A DNA stretch of 57,975 bases, from assembly GCA_902489445.1 (NCBI GenBank), contig CABTZX010000008.1, forward strand, positions 1-57,975. Reading direction: 5' to 3'. Within the stretch, counting starts at the first letter, position 1, and each line of letters opens with the position of its first letter. This stretch comes from an uncultured Bacteroidales bacterium. GTDB taxonomy: Bacteria; Bacteroidota; Bacteroidia; Bacteroidales; Porphyromonadaceae. The notes below the pieces were generated by a model. That model saw nothing but the letters and a program-made list of their open reading frames with translations, was not told the DNA's origin and ran no database searches. The position numbers were made by a program, and so were the translations under genes. Positions 18,108 through 26,760 of the stretch are shown piece by piece.

Positions 18108-19043
18108 TTAATCGCGGAGGAGCGGACAGGTAGAACAGCGCAGCAATCCGCCCTGTTTGGACGTTTCCGCGTAGGGAATGGTATGCACCTTTATATGCCA
18201 TTCGTTGGCAAGATGATGCGCCAAGCGGGTGAAATGCTCTTCAACAATCACTTCGTCCGGAGCTACCGATAAAAAGTTGGTCGTAAGATGCCACGCTTCA
18301 TCGGAGCGAACGGCAAAAAGATTCTCTTTACCAAAAAGCCTTTCGATAAAGACGCGCTCATCCGCCCGGGTAAATCCATCGGGATAGTAAACGGCTTTTC
18401 CGTTTCCTACCGGTTGAAAGGCACAATCCACGTGCAGAACCCCCTCCTGTGGCTCTGTATCGTGCTTTTTGAGGTGTAGCGGTATGAAGCGCTTCTCCGG
18501 TACGGCTTGCTCAAAATAACGCAATGCCGCGCGATTGGTACGTGCCGTTTTGTATTGCCCGAACCCCTCGTCTTCCTCCGTAACACCGATAAAAACGATA
18601 TCATTGTAGAGCATCACATCGCCGCCCTCCACACGGATAGGCTCCGTTTGAGCGGATTCGTGGGTGAGATAGACAACCTGCTCTTTGGGAACGGATGCAA
18701 TTATGTGGCGCAGAGCGTCCTGCTCTGTGGCGCGCTCTTTGAGGATATTTCCTATATAGAAGCGCTCGCCAATAACAAAAGCTATATCCCGAGCGAATAT
18801 TTGGTTGCAATTGGCTATTGGATCGGGACGGAGCACTTCAACGCCAAGCTGGGTCAGCAGAGCAACGAGTCCGTCCATTTCCCGCGTAATCGCCTCTTCA
18901 GTAGGATAGATGCCTTTTGCTATCGATTGATAGCTACACGCATCGTATGCTTCCGAAAGCGTAGGCGCAGCGCCTTGCGACTCAGGTCGCCCCACAATAA
19001 CGGTACGAAGTTTTCCGGTTTCGTTATGTACGGATATATTCAT
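18108..19043 (-). CDS. Arginine deiminase / amidinotransferase family enzyme
   Basis: This is a 311-residue member of the guanidine-modifying (pentein) superfamily. Active-site residues can be placed: Asp86 in IFARD, EGGD (139-142), His204 with Asp206 in HVDCAF, and the nucleophile Cys303 in the C-terminal LLRCSTCP. These fit hydrolases of arginine or methylated arginine, or amidinotransferases; the exact substrate is not evident. No signal peptide is seen, so it is not an exported peptidylarginine deiminase. No arginine-pathway partner (otc, arcC, arcD) is nearby. It lies 9 bases upstream of radA and 79 bases after the small sorting-domain gene. Confidence 0.82.
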   Translation of the reverse strand: MNISVHNETGKLRTVIVGRPESQGAAPTLSEAYDACSYQSIAKGIYPTEEAITREMDGLVALLTQLGVEVLRPDPIANCNQIFARDIAFVIGERFYIGNILKERATEQDALRHIIASVPKEQVVYLTHESAQTEPIRVEGGDVMLYNDIVFIGVTEEDEGFGQYKTARTNRAALRYFEQAVPEKRFIPLHLKKHDTEPQEGVLHVDCAFQPVGNGKAVYYPDGFTRADERVFIERLFGKENLFAVRSDEAWHLTTNFLSVAPDEVIVEEHFTRLAHHLANEWHIKVHTIPYAETSKQGGLLRCSTCPLLRD

Positions 19044-19122
19044 AAGAATGTACCTCTAACGGGGCCTTTTATCCCGAAATCAGAGAGATAGCCCCTAAGC
19101 TCCCTAAAGAGCCGGCTATGAG

Positions 19123-19479
19123 CTAAATCTTCAACTTGGTAACGCTCGTGCTGCCTCCGTCAAAAGTGACTTGAACCAGTAGTAGCGCGGGCGATAAAGG
19201 GAAGCGGGTGCGATCCAAGCGAATATGGCTTGTGGGCGCAAACTTAGCACTGTAAAGCACTTTGCCGGTGATATCGTAAATGGTAATACCGGTTATTGCC
19301 GTTGCGGACTCAATAATAATATCGCCCTTTGATACCGAAATCTGCAATTCCGAAGCACTTGCGAGCGAGGAAGGCTCTCCCTCCCCAAACAGCGGAGTGG
19401 CTCCGGGAGTGGCATTCAATGGTTGCATACCTAACCCGAGGGTTACGGCTGTAATCAGTATGAGTAATATTCTACGCAT
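19123..19479 (-). CDS. Small secreted protein consisting of a T9SS-type C-terminal domain
   Basis: This is a 118-residue protein. Residues 1-23 form a signal peptide (MRR, a hydrophobic core, then a likely cut in LNATPG). A low-complexity linker rich in Ser, Gly, Ala and Glu spans about 24-44. Residues 45-118 look like a type A sorting domain of the type IX secretion system: alternating beta strands, ITGITIYDITGKVLYSAKF (64-82), a late L-S-P-A-L-L-L-V-Q-V strand and a terminal TKLKI. No cargo domain is present. It has its own -7 box 35 bases upstream. It could be a cargo-free tail, a decay product of a larger secreted protein, or a small surface protein. Confidence 0.7.
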   Translation of the reverse strand: MRRILLILITAVTLGLGMQPLNATPGATPLFGEGEPSSLASASELQISVSKGDIIIESATAITGITIYDITGKVLYSAKFAPTSHIRLDRTRFPLSPALLLVQVTFDGGSTSVTKLKI

Positions 19480-19513
19480 TCCGTTCCTTTCCTTTAATCC
19501 ATTCGCTCACACG

Positions 19514-19521
19514 CAAAAGTA
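19514..19521 (-). promoter_or_regulatory. Promoter -7 box for the small sorting-domain gene
   Basis: On the minus strand the box reads TACTTTTG, a match to TAnnTTTG, 34 bases before the start codon. No clear -33 element is seen. It could also serve the deiminase-family gene and radA. Confidence 0.5.
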
Positions 19522-19553
19522 ATCATTTTCTTTGAAAAAGCGATTCTTTTGCC

Positions 19554-20930
19554 TCATTCTGTTCCGAGCAAATCATCTTTTTGCGCCAAAGAGCCTTGTG
19601 CTCCCCACGTGGGGCGACCCACCTGAACGCAGCGCAGTCCGTAGGAGGCAAGCTGCTCCGGATCGTACTGATTGCGCCCATCGAAGATGATTTTATCTTC
19701 CAGCAGGGTCGCGATTTCCTCAAAATCGGGTGCGCGGAACTCCTTCCATTCGGTGGCCAGTAGCAGCGCGCAGGCACCTTGCAGTGCTTCGTATTTACCG
19801 CTGCAATAGGTTACGGCACCCTCCTTTAGGTACCGGCTTCGTGCCTTTCCCATCGCTTTGGGGTCGTAAGCCCTAACGGCGGCACCACGCCGCAGCAGTT
19901 CGCCGATTATAACCAGCGAGGGAGCTTCGCGCATATCGTCCGTTTCGGGTTTGAACGATAGGCCCCAAAGAGCAAAGGTTTTGCCGCTTAAATCCTCCCC
20001 ATACAGTGTAAGCAATTTTCGTACCAAAAAGCTTTTCTGCGCCAAATTGACCGTTTCTACCGAGCGAAGCAGAGCCGGCTCGTGTCCGTTCGATTCCGCC
20101 ATGTGGATCAGCGCCTTCACATCTTTAGGGAAACAGCTTCCTCCATAGCCGATGCCCGGATAGATAAAGCTGTACCCAATGCGTTTATCCGAACCTATTC
20201 CGATCCGAACCTTTTGTACATCGGCGCCTACGCGGTCACAAATATTGGCAATTTCGTTTATGAACGAAATTTTGGTGGCCAGCATTGCGTTGGCGGCGTA
20301 TTTGGTCATTTCCGCCGAACGCGTATCCATAGCGATGAAGCGGTCGTTTAGCAGCGTAAAGGGCGCATAGAGCATGCGCATCGCTTCGATCGCCTCCGCA
20401 CGCTCTCCGCCCACTATGATGCGGTCCGGGCTCATAAAATCCTTTATGGCAGCGCCCTCTTTCAGGAACTCCGGATTGGATACTACATCGAAGGGTATAT
20501 CTGCTTTACGAGCCATTAGCTCACTGCGGATAATTTGGCGCACTTCGTCGGCAGTTCCCACCGGAACAGTGGACTTATTGACCACAATTAAGCTGCGCTG
20601 CATGAGCGAGCCTATTTGATGCGCCACGGCATAGACATATTGCAGATCAGCCCCTCCATCCTCGCGAGCCGGCGTACCTACGGCGATGAATACCATTTCC
20701 GCCGCTGAGAGCGATTTTTCGAGGCTTTCGCTAAAGCATAGTTGTCCCTTTGCCGCATTTTCGCGGATAAGTGCTTCCAAGCCGGGCTCGTAGATGGGGG
20801 ATACCCCCTGTTGCAACTGCGCGATTTTTGCCGCATCCGTATCTACACAACAGACCCGGTTTCCCATTGCTGCAAAGCAAACGCCGGTAACCAGACCCAC
20901 GTAACCGCATCCCACCATTACTATCCGCAT
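19554..20930 (-). CDS. ugd: UDP-glucose 6-dehydrogenase
   Basis: This cytoplasmic enzyme oxidises UDP-glucose twice with NAD+ to UDP-glucuronate, a precursor for acidic surface polysaccharide. The 458-residue protein has the Rossmann motif GCGYVGLVTG (7-16), VGTP (84-87), a KSTVPVGT segment (119-126), SNPEFLKEG (151-159) and the catalytic Cys266 in GYGGSCFPKD. Its length and motifs distinguish it from the second sugar-nucleotide dehydrogenase at 32 kb. It is the last enzyme of the polysaccharide gene run, 34 bases after the aminotransferase stop. Its base composition is like the core genome, not like the AT-rich cassette. Confidence 0.92.
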   Translation of the reverse strand: MRIVMVGCGYVGLVTGVCFAAMGNRVCCVDTDAAKIAQLQQGVSPIYEPGLEALIRENAAKGQLCFSESLEKSLSAAEMVFIAVGTPAREDGGADLQYVYAVAHQIGSLMQRSLIVVNKSTVPVGTADEVRQIIRSELMARKADIPFDVVSNPEFLKEGAAIKDFMSPDRIIVGGERAEAIEAMRMLYAPFTLLNDRFIAMDTRSAEMTKYAANAMLATKISFINEIANICDRVGADVQKVRIGIGSDKRIGYSFIYPGIGYGGSCFPKDVKALIHMAESNGHEPALLRSVETVNLAQKSFLVRKLLTLYGEDLSGKTFALWGLSFKPETDDMREAPSLVIIGELLRRGAAVRAYDPKAMGKARSRYLKEGAVTYCSGKYEALQGACALLLATEWKEFRAPDFEEIATLLEDKIIFDGRNQYDPEQLASYGLRCVQVGRPTWGAQGSLAQKDDLLGTE

Positions 20931-20964
20931 AACAAACCCTAAACAGCTGAGCCGCCCAAAATGT

Positions 20965-22179
20965 TCACTCCGTAGCTTTATAAGCGTCTATGACTGCTGA
21001 TACCACAGTGTCTATCATATCATCCGTGAGCTGAGGATATATTGGAAGCGATATTTCACAAGAATAGTTTTTATATGCTTGCGGATAGTCCTCAATGCGG
21101 TATCCTTTTTCCTTAAAGAAAGAAAGTAAGGGAAGAGGAATAAAATGTACATTTACAGCAACCTCTTTAGTGGTAATGAAATTAATCATTGCGTCACGCC
21201 TGGTTTCGCTTATATTTTTTATGCGAAGCGCAAAAATGTGATAGGACGACTCCTTGCCTTCGTCTGCGCCGTTAGGAGGAATAACCGCCCAGTCATATCT
21301 GCTCAGCAATTCTTTGTACCGATTAAAAACTCTTTTCCGTTCTGCTTGGAGCGTGTCAATTTGTCGTATTTGGGCTAATCCTATGGCAGCGTTTACGTCA
21401 GCCATATTCATTTTGAACCCTAACCCGGTAATATCGTAACGCCAACCGCCTGCTTTGGACTTACTAAAAGCATCTTTGGTTTGACAATTGAGAGAATATT
21501 GTCGGAGAAACGAATAAACATTTTCATTGTCAAAGGGATCCGGTAGATTTAAGCAAATTGCTCCCCCCTCGGCAGTAGTAATGTTCTTGACGGCATGAAG
21601 GGAGAAAATGGCCACGTCCGTGATGGAGCCTGTTCGTTGCGTGGGTTTGTAATATGCTCCTATGGAATGTGCCGCATCGCTCAATACAAGGATTCTGCCC
21701 AACTGTTGCTGTACCGGCGAAGTCGCATGAAACTTCTTTACTAAATCAGCTTCTTTTACCAAAGCCATCAAAGCATCATAGTTGCAGGGAAGCCCGGCGA
21801 TATCTACAGGTATAACGGCTTTTGTCCGTTCCGTTACAGCTGTCCGTATTTTGTCCATATTAATGTTAAAGTCTTCATTCACATCAACCATTATGGGAGT
21901 ACCTCCTGCATGTAGCACAGCAAGAGCTGTGGCTGAATAGGTATATGCTGGTACGATCACTTCGTCCCCAGGCTTAAGACCTAACCAATTAAGTATCAGG
22001 ATAGCTCCTGAGGTCCAGGAGTTGACAGTCAAGACTGCCCCGGCACCGGTTAATTTGCGGATTTCCTCTTCCAATGCTTTACACTTCGGACCGGTTGTAA
22101 TCCAACCCGAGCGAAGCGTATCCGTTACTTCCCCGATTACTGCATCATCTATGTAAGGTGGAGAAAATGGTATTTTCAT
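20965..22179 (-). CDS. DegT/DnrJ/EryC1-family sugar aminotransferase
   Basis: This PLP-dependent enzyme transfers an amino group to a nucleotide-bound keto-sugar, making an amino-deoxy sugar for the polysaccharide. The 404-residue protein has the PLP-binding Asp in LSDAAHSIGA (Asp168) and the Schiff-base Lys198 in SLHAVKNITTAEGG, with the family-typical N-terminus RSGWITTGPK. It normally needs a 4,6-dehydratase to supply the keto-sugar; none is in this window. It lies 13 bases after the priming transferase gene. The product could be a bacillosamine-type sugar because a priming transferase and acyltransferases are nearby, but that is inference. Confidence 0.88.
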   Translation of the reverse strand: MKIPFSPPYIDDAVIGEVTDTLRSGWITTGPKCKALEEEIRKLTGAGAVLTVNSWTSGAILILNWLGLKPGDEVIVPAYTYSATALAVLHAGGTPIMVDVNEDFNINMDKIRTAVTERTKAVIPVDIAGLPCNYDALMALVKEADLVKKFHATSPVQQQLGRILVLSDAAHSIGAYYKPTQRTGSITDVAIFSLHAVKNITTAEGGAICLNLPDPFDNENVYSFLRQYSLNCQTKDAFSKSKAGGWRYDITGLGFKMNMADVNAAIGLAQIRQIDTLQAERKRVFNRYKELLSRYDWAVIPPNGADEGKESSYHIFALRIKNISETRRDAMINFITTKEVAVNVHFIPLPLLSFFKEKGYRIEDYPQAYKNYSCEISLPIYPQLTDDMIDTVVSAVIDAYKATE

Positions 22180-22192
22180 AATAAGCTGTTGA

Positions 22193-22771
22193 TTATATTA
22201 TAGTTTGAATAATGTATTTGACGTCTTTCCAGAAACTCCAATGGTGCAGATATTCCATATTGATTCTGTTTTTATCCGGGAATATAACCTGCTCATAGTA
22301 CTCAAGCGGATTATCTGAGTTTCGTAACAGTTCTTCCTCGTTGTGGTATTTAAGTGAAGCGGGACCGGTGATACCGGGACGCAACGTGAGTATCACGCGC
22401 TCTTTTTCGGTAAGTTTGTCTATCCACTCTTGCACATCTGGGCGCGGTCCTACGAAGCTCATATCGCCGATAAAAACATTCCACAACTGAGGCAGTTCGT
22501 CCAATTTGTACTTGCGCAGCTTTGCCCCTAAGGGAGTAATGCGCGCCTCGCCTGCAACAGAAATCGTAGCCCCTTTATGCGCAACCATCATACTTCTAAA
22601 CTTATAGAGTGTAAACGGTTTGCCGTAGCGCCCCACCCGTATCTGTTTGAATAGAATGGGACCATCGGGCATCTTTACGCGGATCAAAATTGCTACCACT
22701 ACAAAGAGCGGACTAAGCAAAATCAACCCTATCAAAGAAAACACTCTGTCAAACAACCACTTTGCCCACAT
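22193..22771 (-). CDS. Priming sugar-phosphate transferase (PglC/WcaJ type)
   Basis: This membrane-bound enzyme starts a polysaccharide repeat unit by moving a sugar phosphate from UDP-sugar to undecaprenyl phosphate. The 192-residue size matches the short, catalytic-domain-only PglC form. One N-terminal re-entrant helix (about 6-28) is followed by ILFKQIRVGRYGKPFTLYKFRSM (39-61), LRKYKLDELPQLWNVFIGDMSFVGPRP and the PGITGPASLKY tail. The Asp-Glu pair in KLDELPQ is the catalytic dyad of the family. It lies between the aminotransferase and a GT2 gene (gaps of 13 and 2 bases). Confidence 0.9.
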   Translation of the reverse strand: MWAKWLFDRVFSLIGLILLSPLFVVVAILIRVKMPDGPILFKQIRVGRYGKPFTLYKFRSMMVAHKGATISVAGEARITPLGAKLRKYKLDELPQLWNVFIGDMSFVGPRPDVQEWIDKLTEKERVILTLRPGITGPASLKYHNEEELLRNSDNPLEYYEQVIFPDKNRINMEYLHHWSFWKDVKYIIQTII

Positions 22772-22773
22772 AG

Positions 22774-23775
22774 TTATCTATTTGCGTCTGCTACAAAGGA
22801 GCGGTTGAAAATGAGACGGAAGGTGCCGTCTATATAGCCCAATCCGTAATTAATATGGATTGTGGGGTAAACGCATACTAGCCATAAAGCCACTTTGGGC
22901 TTGGCCATATGCTGCAGAGATGCTACAATATCTATCAGTAGATAGAGAAGCAGCGGAACGGCAAACCAAAGGATCAACTTGGGTATAAGCACACTCAGCA
23001 CTACAAACAGAATTAAGTAGAGCACAAAGAAGAGGGGTACCATACGTCTCAGCGAAGTGAACTGCCCCAGCTTTTTATCTACTAATGGATTGAATAAACC
23101 ATATTGATAAAACATTCTGCCACATTTTTTGAGTGTGGGGCGGGCATAGTAGTCAATCAGCAGATTCGGGAGTAGGAAGATGCGCCCTCCATACTGTTTG
23201 AGGCGGGAATTAAGCTCATTATCCTGATTGCGTATCAGTTCCTCATCGTAATATCCTATTTTGTCAAAAACTTCCCGACGATAGCAACCAAACGGTACCG
23301 TATCTACCTCTTTAATCTCTTTGGCACCTACACGAAACTCCGAGTTGCCCATGCCAAACTTAGAGCTGAGGGCAGTGGCGATAGCCTTGGCTCTCGAGGT
23401 CTCATTAGCCGGGAGCGTTTTACAAACACCCCCAACATTGTCCGCCTCCGGATGAGCCTCCATAAAAGCTACTAATCGGCTAAAGTAGTCATTAGGATAG
23501 ACGCAGTGTACATCCAGCCGAATAATATATGTGCCTTGAGCCGCCTTAATCCCAATATTCATCGAGATGGGTACTATCTTCCGAGGATTATGTAAGAGCT
23601 TTACCTGAGGAAACTTCTCTCGGACGATCTCTGCGGTACGATCTTGGCTATTACCATCAACCACAATCACCTCTAATTGCTCTTTGGGGTAATCTTGCTG
23701 ATAGACTGAATTGAGACAATCCTCTATAAACCGCTCTTCGTTGTATGCGGGAATAACTATGGATGTTGTTGGCAT
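22774..23775 (-). CDS. Glycosyltransferase family 2 (ExoA-like)
   Basis: This 333-residue GT-A-fold transferase builds the polysaccharide unit on the cytoplasmic face. It has the N-terminal SIVIPAYNEERFI (5-17), VVDGNSQDRT (about 38-47), a metal-site variant RLDVHCVYP (DxH where many family members have DxD), and NQDNELNSRLKQYGG as the acceptor-side motif. The C-terminus (about 240-310) has hydrophobic segments that anchor it to the membrane. The pattern resembles ExoA-type transferases. Gaps to neighbours are 2 and 12 bases. Donor and linkage cannot be predicted. Confidence 0.88.
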   Translation of the reverse strand: MPTTSIVIPAYNEERFIEDCLNSVYQQDYPKEQLEVIVVDGNSQDRTAEIVREKFPQVKLLHNPRKIVPISMNIGIKAAQGTYIIRLDVHCVYPNDYFSRLVAFMEAHPEADNVGGVCKTLPANETSRAKAIATALSSKFGMGNSEFRVGAKEIKEVDTVPFGCYRREVFDKIGYYDEELIRNQDNELNSRLKQYGGRIFLLPNLLIDYYARPTLKKCGRMFYQYGLFNPLVDKKLGQFTSLRRMVPLFFVLYLILFVVLSVLIPKLILWFAVPLLLYLLIDIVASLQHMAKPKVALWLVCVYPTIHINYGLGYIDGTFRLIFNRSFVADANR

Positions 23776-23787
23776 ATTGTTCCTTAA

Positions 23788-25056
23788 CTAGAAAGAAATG
23801 GGATAGTTAAGTTTCATAACACATAAAGAACGTTCTCCTGTGTGGACGGAGTCAAAGGAAATAAGTTTTCCATCATTACTAGCTCTAGGATGCAAGTCGC
23901 ATGCCCAATGATGAAAGTTGTCAGGAGATTGAAATCTTTTTGGACTATTTACTCTTGCTATAAGTTTTGTAGAGTTCTCCTTTGTGCTGTCTACAAGATA
24001 CATATTTGCCATCCTCATTTTGTCCGGGTATGTATCTGTAATAAATAGGTTTTTGTTAATAGGTGTCTGATGTCCATCTGAGTTAATATCGGGATATCCG
24101 ACTCTAGTTGGATTTTTCATAAGTGGAGAATGAAAGAGCACATGTGAAAAGATGCTATCAATAGAACAAAAAGCTATTATATCGTTGTTATCTGTCCAAA
24201 TATAGTGAGAAACCATTCCCGAAGTTGGACTTGAATACAACTCTCTTGTTTCAATATTTGCTACTAATAGACGTGTTTTTTGAAAGTGAGATGTATACCA
24301 TCGGTGTAAAAATGCAATGTACTTATCGTCTTTTGAAAAAAGACTATGAGTGACAAAATGATATGCATCATCCATATCATCAGAATGCTCAAATGCTTTT
24401 AACTCTTCTATTGAAAACATCAGTTGGGAATAACCTGTTGATAAGTCATTTAAGAACAATCCTGTTTTAGAGGTATCTATTTCGGTTTCGTCATAACCTA
24501 AATTTGAATATCCATAGCCGGGCATCATCTTTTCTAGGCGATAGTAAGAAAAAGAAGTCGCTAATAAGCCTTGATATGCAACTGAATCTATTGGAAACGG
24601 TAATTCTTTATAGAACTTTGGAGACTTGTTTTCCAAGATGTATATCGTTGATCCAAGTCTCTCATCTTGATCATAAGAGTTGAATATGACTTTATTTTCT
24701 CCAGCCCATTGCAATCTACACCCCTTGTGGTAGTTCCAAGCTCGAGTTGTAGCGATTTTGTTCCAAATGCTATAGTCCTTTCCTGAGAAAAATCCGATTT
24801 CCAAACAATCCTGTTTGTTGGGCATTCTAAGTGGAATTAAGAGTTTATTTGCAAGTAGTATTTCATTGTCTTTTGAAAAAGGAGTTTGGTCATGAAAGCC
24901 CCAAAAGAATCCCTCCTTTACAATTGGTTCATTTATGAAGAAATTCTTTTCTCTTGGTAGTATGTCAAATATGCACTGGTACAGATCTCTCAACTTCCGC
25001 TTTAGCCCTGGATTGTGACGGACTATATTGTAAATGGTAAGTTCTATTTTATTCAT
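23788..25056 (-). CDS. Unknown protein in polysaccharide cassette, beta-propeller-like
   Basis: This is a 422-residue protein whose family I do not recognise with confidence. It has no signal peptide or membrane helix. Several segments resemble propeller blades of the TolB type: DDKYIAFLHRWY (about 250), DINSDGHQTPI, and near the end HHWACDLHPRASNDGKLISF followed by GERSLCVMKL. The His/Asp-rich blades recall oligogalacturonate-lyase-like propellers, but no function should be assumed. Its start overlaps the stop of the upstream acyltransferase gene by 4 bases, so it is an integral cassette member. It is strongly AT-rich: a hand count gives 19 G+C in the 60 bases 24241-24300. Confidence 0.75.
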   Translation of the reverse strand: MNKIELTIYNIVRHNPGLKRKLRDLYQCIFDILPREKNFFINEPIVKEGFFWGFHDQTPFSKDNEILLANKLLIPLRMPNKQDCLEIGFFSGKDYSIWNKIATTRAWNYHKGCRLQWAGENKVIFNSYDQDERLGSTIYILENKSPKFYKELPFPIDSVAYQGLLATSFSYYRLEKMMPGYGYSNLGYDETEIDTSKTGLFLNDLSTGYSQLMFSIEELKAFEHSDDMDDAYHFVTHSLFSKDDKYIAFLHRWYTSHFQKTRLLVANIETRELYSSPTSGMVSHYIWTDNNDIIAFCSIDSIFSHVLFHSPLMKNPTRVGYPDINSDGHQTPINKNLFITDTYPDKMRMANMYLVDSTKENSTKLIARVNSPKRFQSPDNFHHWACDLHPRASNDGKLISFDSVHTGERSLCVMKLNYPISF

Positions 25057-25589
25057 AGGTGTTTATCTTTAATAGTTGTAATTTTCTTTGCAGGTATTCC
25101 GCCCCATACACATCCGGTATCATTTGTCGAGGTTGAAGTTTTTTTTAGAAAAACAGACCCTGCAGCTACAAGTGAATAGTCTGGAATATTAGAGCCAAGC
25201 AAAATTGTACAATTAGCAGCAATCCAAGATCCTTTCCCTATTGATATTGGGGCTGTCTCTCTTGCTCCAAATCTAAAAGAGTTTCCTTTAGGGAGATGGT
25301 TGTTTGCCGAAAATACGCAACCGGGACCAACAATAACCTCAGAACCAAAGCTTATTCCAAAAGTGGAAAGAATTATGCAGTTATTGTTGATAAATATGTC
25401 GTTTCCAACGGAAAGACCTTCTAATCCATTTATGATTACATTCTGAGCCACTTGGAAGTTTTTACCACATCTTTTCATACCTAACCCATAGAGCCAGCCT
25501 CTGAAGCGCATAATAAAAGGCACATCTGGGAGCCAGATTAGCACAGTTCGCACGAACCAGCTATATAATAAAAGTAGTTTATGCTTCAT
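25053..25589 (-). CDS. Hexapeptide-repeat acyltransferase
   Basis: This 178-residue left-handed beta-helix transferase probably acetylates a sugar of the repeat unit. Isoleucine/valine-led hexapeptide repeats run from about 52 to 150 (GNDIFINNNCIILS, GSEVIVGPGCVFSANNH, GKGSWIAANCTILLG), and the catalytic His is likely in ANNH. The N-terminal 25 residues are hydrophobic/basic and may touch the membrane. It resembles WcaF-type O-acetyltransferases. It overlaps the upstream GT4 gene by 11 bases and the downstream gene by 4. Confidence 0.88.
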   Translation of the reverse strand: MKHKLLLLYSWFVRTVLIWLPDVPFIMRFRGWLYGLGMKRCGKNFQVAQNVIINGLEGLSVGNDIFINNNCIILSTFGISFGSEVIVGPGCVFSANNHLPKGNSFRFGARETAPISIGKGSWIAANCTILLGSNIPDYSLVAAGSVFLKKTSTSTNDTGCVWGGIPAKKITTIKDKHL

Positions 25590-26760
25590 GATTATAGGTG
25601 GTAATTGTTCGTATGAATTCCTCCATAGTAAACCTTTCAGAGACCTTTCTATAGGCGCAATCTCGTAATTGCGTCAGCATTTCTAGATTTTCGCCTACTT
25701 CAAGTATCTTACTTGTGGCAATCTCAGCATCCTTAAATGGGAAGAAGAGTATTTCCTTATTCTCTTCAAAGCAACCAGGCAAAGATCCTACTGGAGTAGA
25801 TAAAACTGGACACCCTTGGCTCATTGCCTCAATGACTACACGTGGAGACCCTTCACTCAGACTGGGAAAGAAAAAGAGATCGCTAGACCGAAGAAGCGAG
25901 AGAAGTTTGTCCCGATTGTCAATGTGCCCATGTAGATGAATGTGATTTTCGGCTTTTAATTCGCTAACCAAGGCATGCAATGTGGAATATATGTCTCCAT
26001 CGCCTACGATATGAAATTGATAATTGAAATGCCTCTCTTCAAGCCTCTTGATTACTTCGATTAAGGTATCTATCCCTTTTGCATAGCGCAAGTATCCTAC
26101 ATAGATAATTGTGAATGGGTTGTGTTCCATAGGACGCAATGGTTCAAGCGCCAAGTCGTTTCTGGTAATGGTTGAACTGATTACCGGAGTGGCAGTTATG
26201 CCATGTTTCTGCAATTTTGCGCTTAGATGCGTTCCATTCGTATAAACAGTTGATTTTCGGGCACTCTTTAAGATGCGCCTATACTCAAAGGAATAACCGG
26301 CAAGTAAAATCTGTTTCTTCAGCCAAGAGAAGTTGATGTTGTGCTTCGTGGCATCCGCTGTATCCCCTACGAAATGCATAATCACCGGCTTATCCGTGAG
26401 GCGTGCAGGCATCCAGCAAAATGGATCTGGCACTCTGCAGTAGAAGAGGTCTGTCTTTGAAGCAACCTTCTTGATAGTTTTTTTATACGTCCGCCTGTAC
26501 TTAAGGGCATCTACACTTCCTTTACTATAGGGAAGAGCCTCTATAGAAAGCTGATTTGACGGAATCTTCCTAAGAGATTGTACTTCATCCTTTATCTTAA
26601 CCACTTTAACGGGGGCGACAAGAGTTATCTCTTCAAATAACTCTTGCATTCTCTCTATATAAGACCTATGCGGCGATATTGTGTAATAATCATCATTGTA
26701 TAGATATAGAGACCAACCTGAGAAAATCGCCAGCTTTTTATATTGCGTCAATGTTTTCAT
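25579..26760 (-). CDS. Glycosyltransferase family 4 (GT4)
   Basis: This 393-residue GT-B-fold retaining glycosyltransferase has an N-terminal acceptor domain (about 1-180) and a C-terminal nucleotide-sugar domain. The latter carries IIYVGYLRYAKGIDTLIE (near 222-239), FHIVGDGD and the family motif EGSPRVVIEAMSQGCPVLS, in which two Glu residues seven apart bind the donor. No membrane segment is seen. It overlaps both neighbours (11 and 23 bases). The sugar transferred is unknown. Confidence 0.9.
   Translation of the reverse strand: MKTLTQYKKLAIFSGWSLYLYNDDYYTISPHRSYIERMQELFEEITLVAPVKVVKIKDEVQSLRKIPSNQLSIEALPYSKGSVDALKYRRTYKKTIKKVASKTDLFYCRVPDPFCWMPARLTDKPVIMHFVGDTADATKHNINFSWLKKQILLAGYSFEYRRILKSARKSTVYTNGTHLSAKLQKHGITATPVISSTITRNDLALEPLRPMEHNPFTIIYVGYLRYAKGIDTLIEVIKRLEERHFNYQFHIVGDGDIYSTLHALVSELKAENHIHLHGHIDNRDKLLSLLRSSDLFFFPSLSEGSPRVVIEAMSQGCPVLSTPVGSLPGCFEENKEILFFPFKDAEIATSKILEVGENLEMLTQLRDCAYRKVSERFTMEEFIRTITTYNHEA

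Noticed and set aside
18108..19043. Peptidylarginine deiminase as in P. gingivalis
   Set aside because: No signal peptide or secretion tail, and a length of 311 residues; it fits cytoplasmic members of the superfamily.
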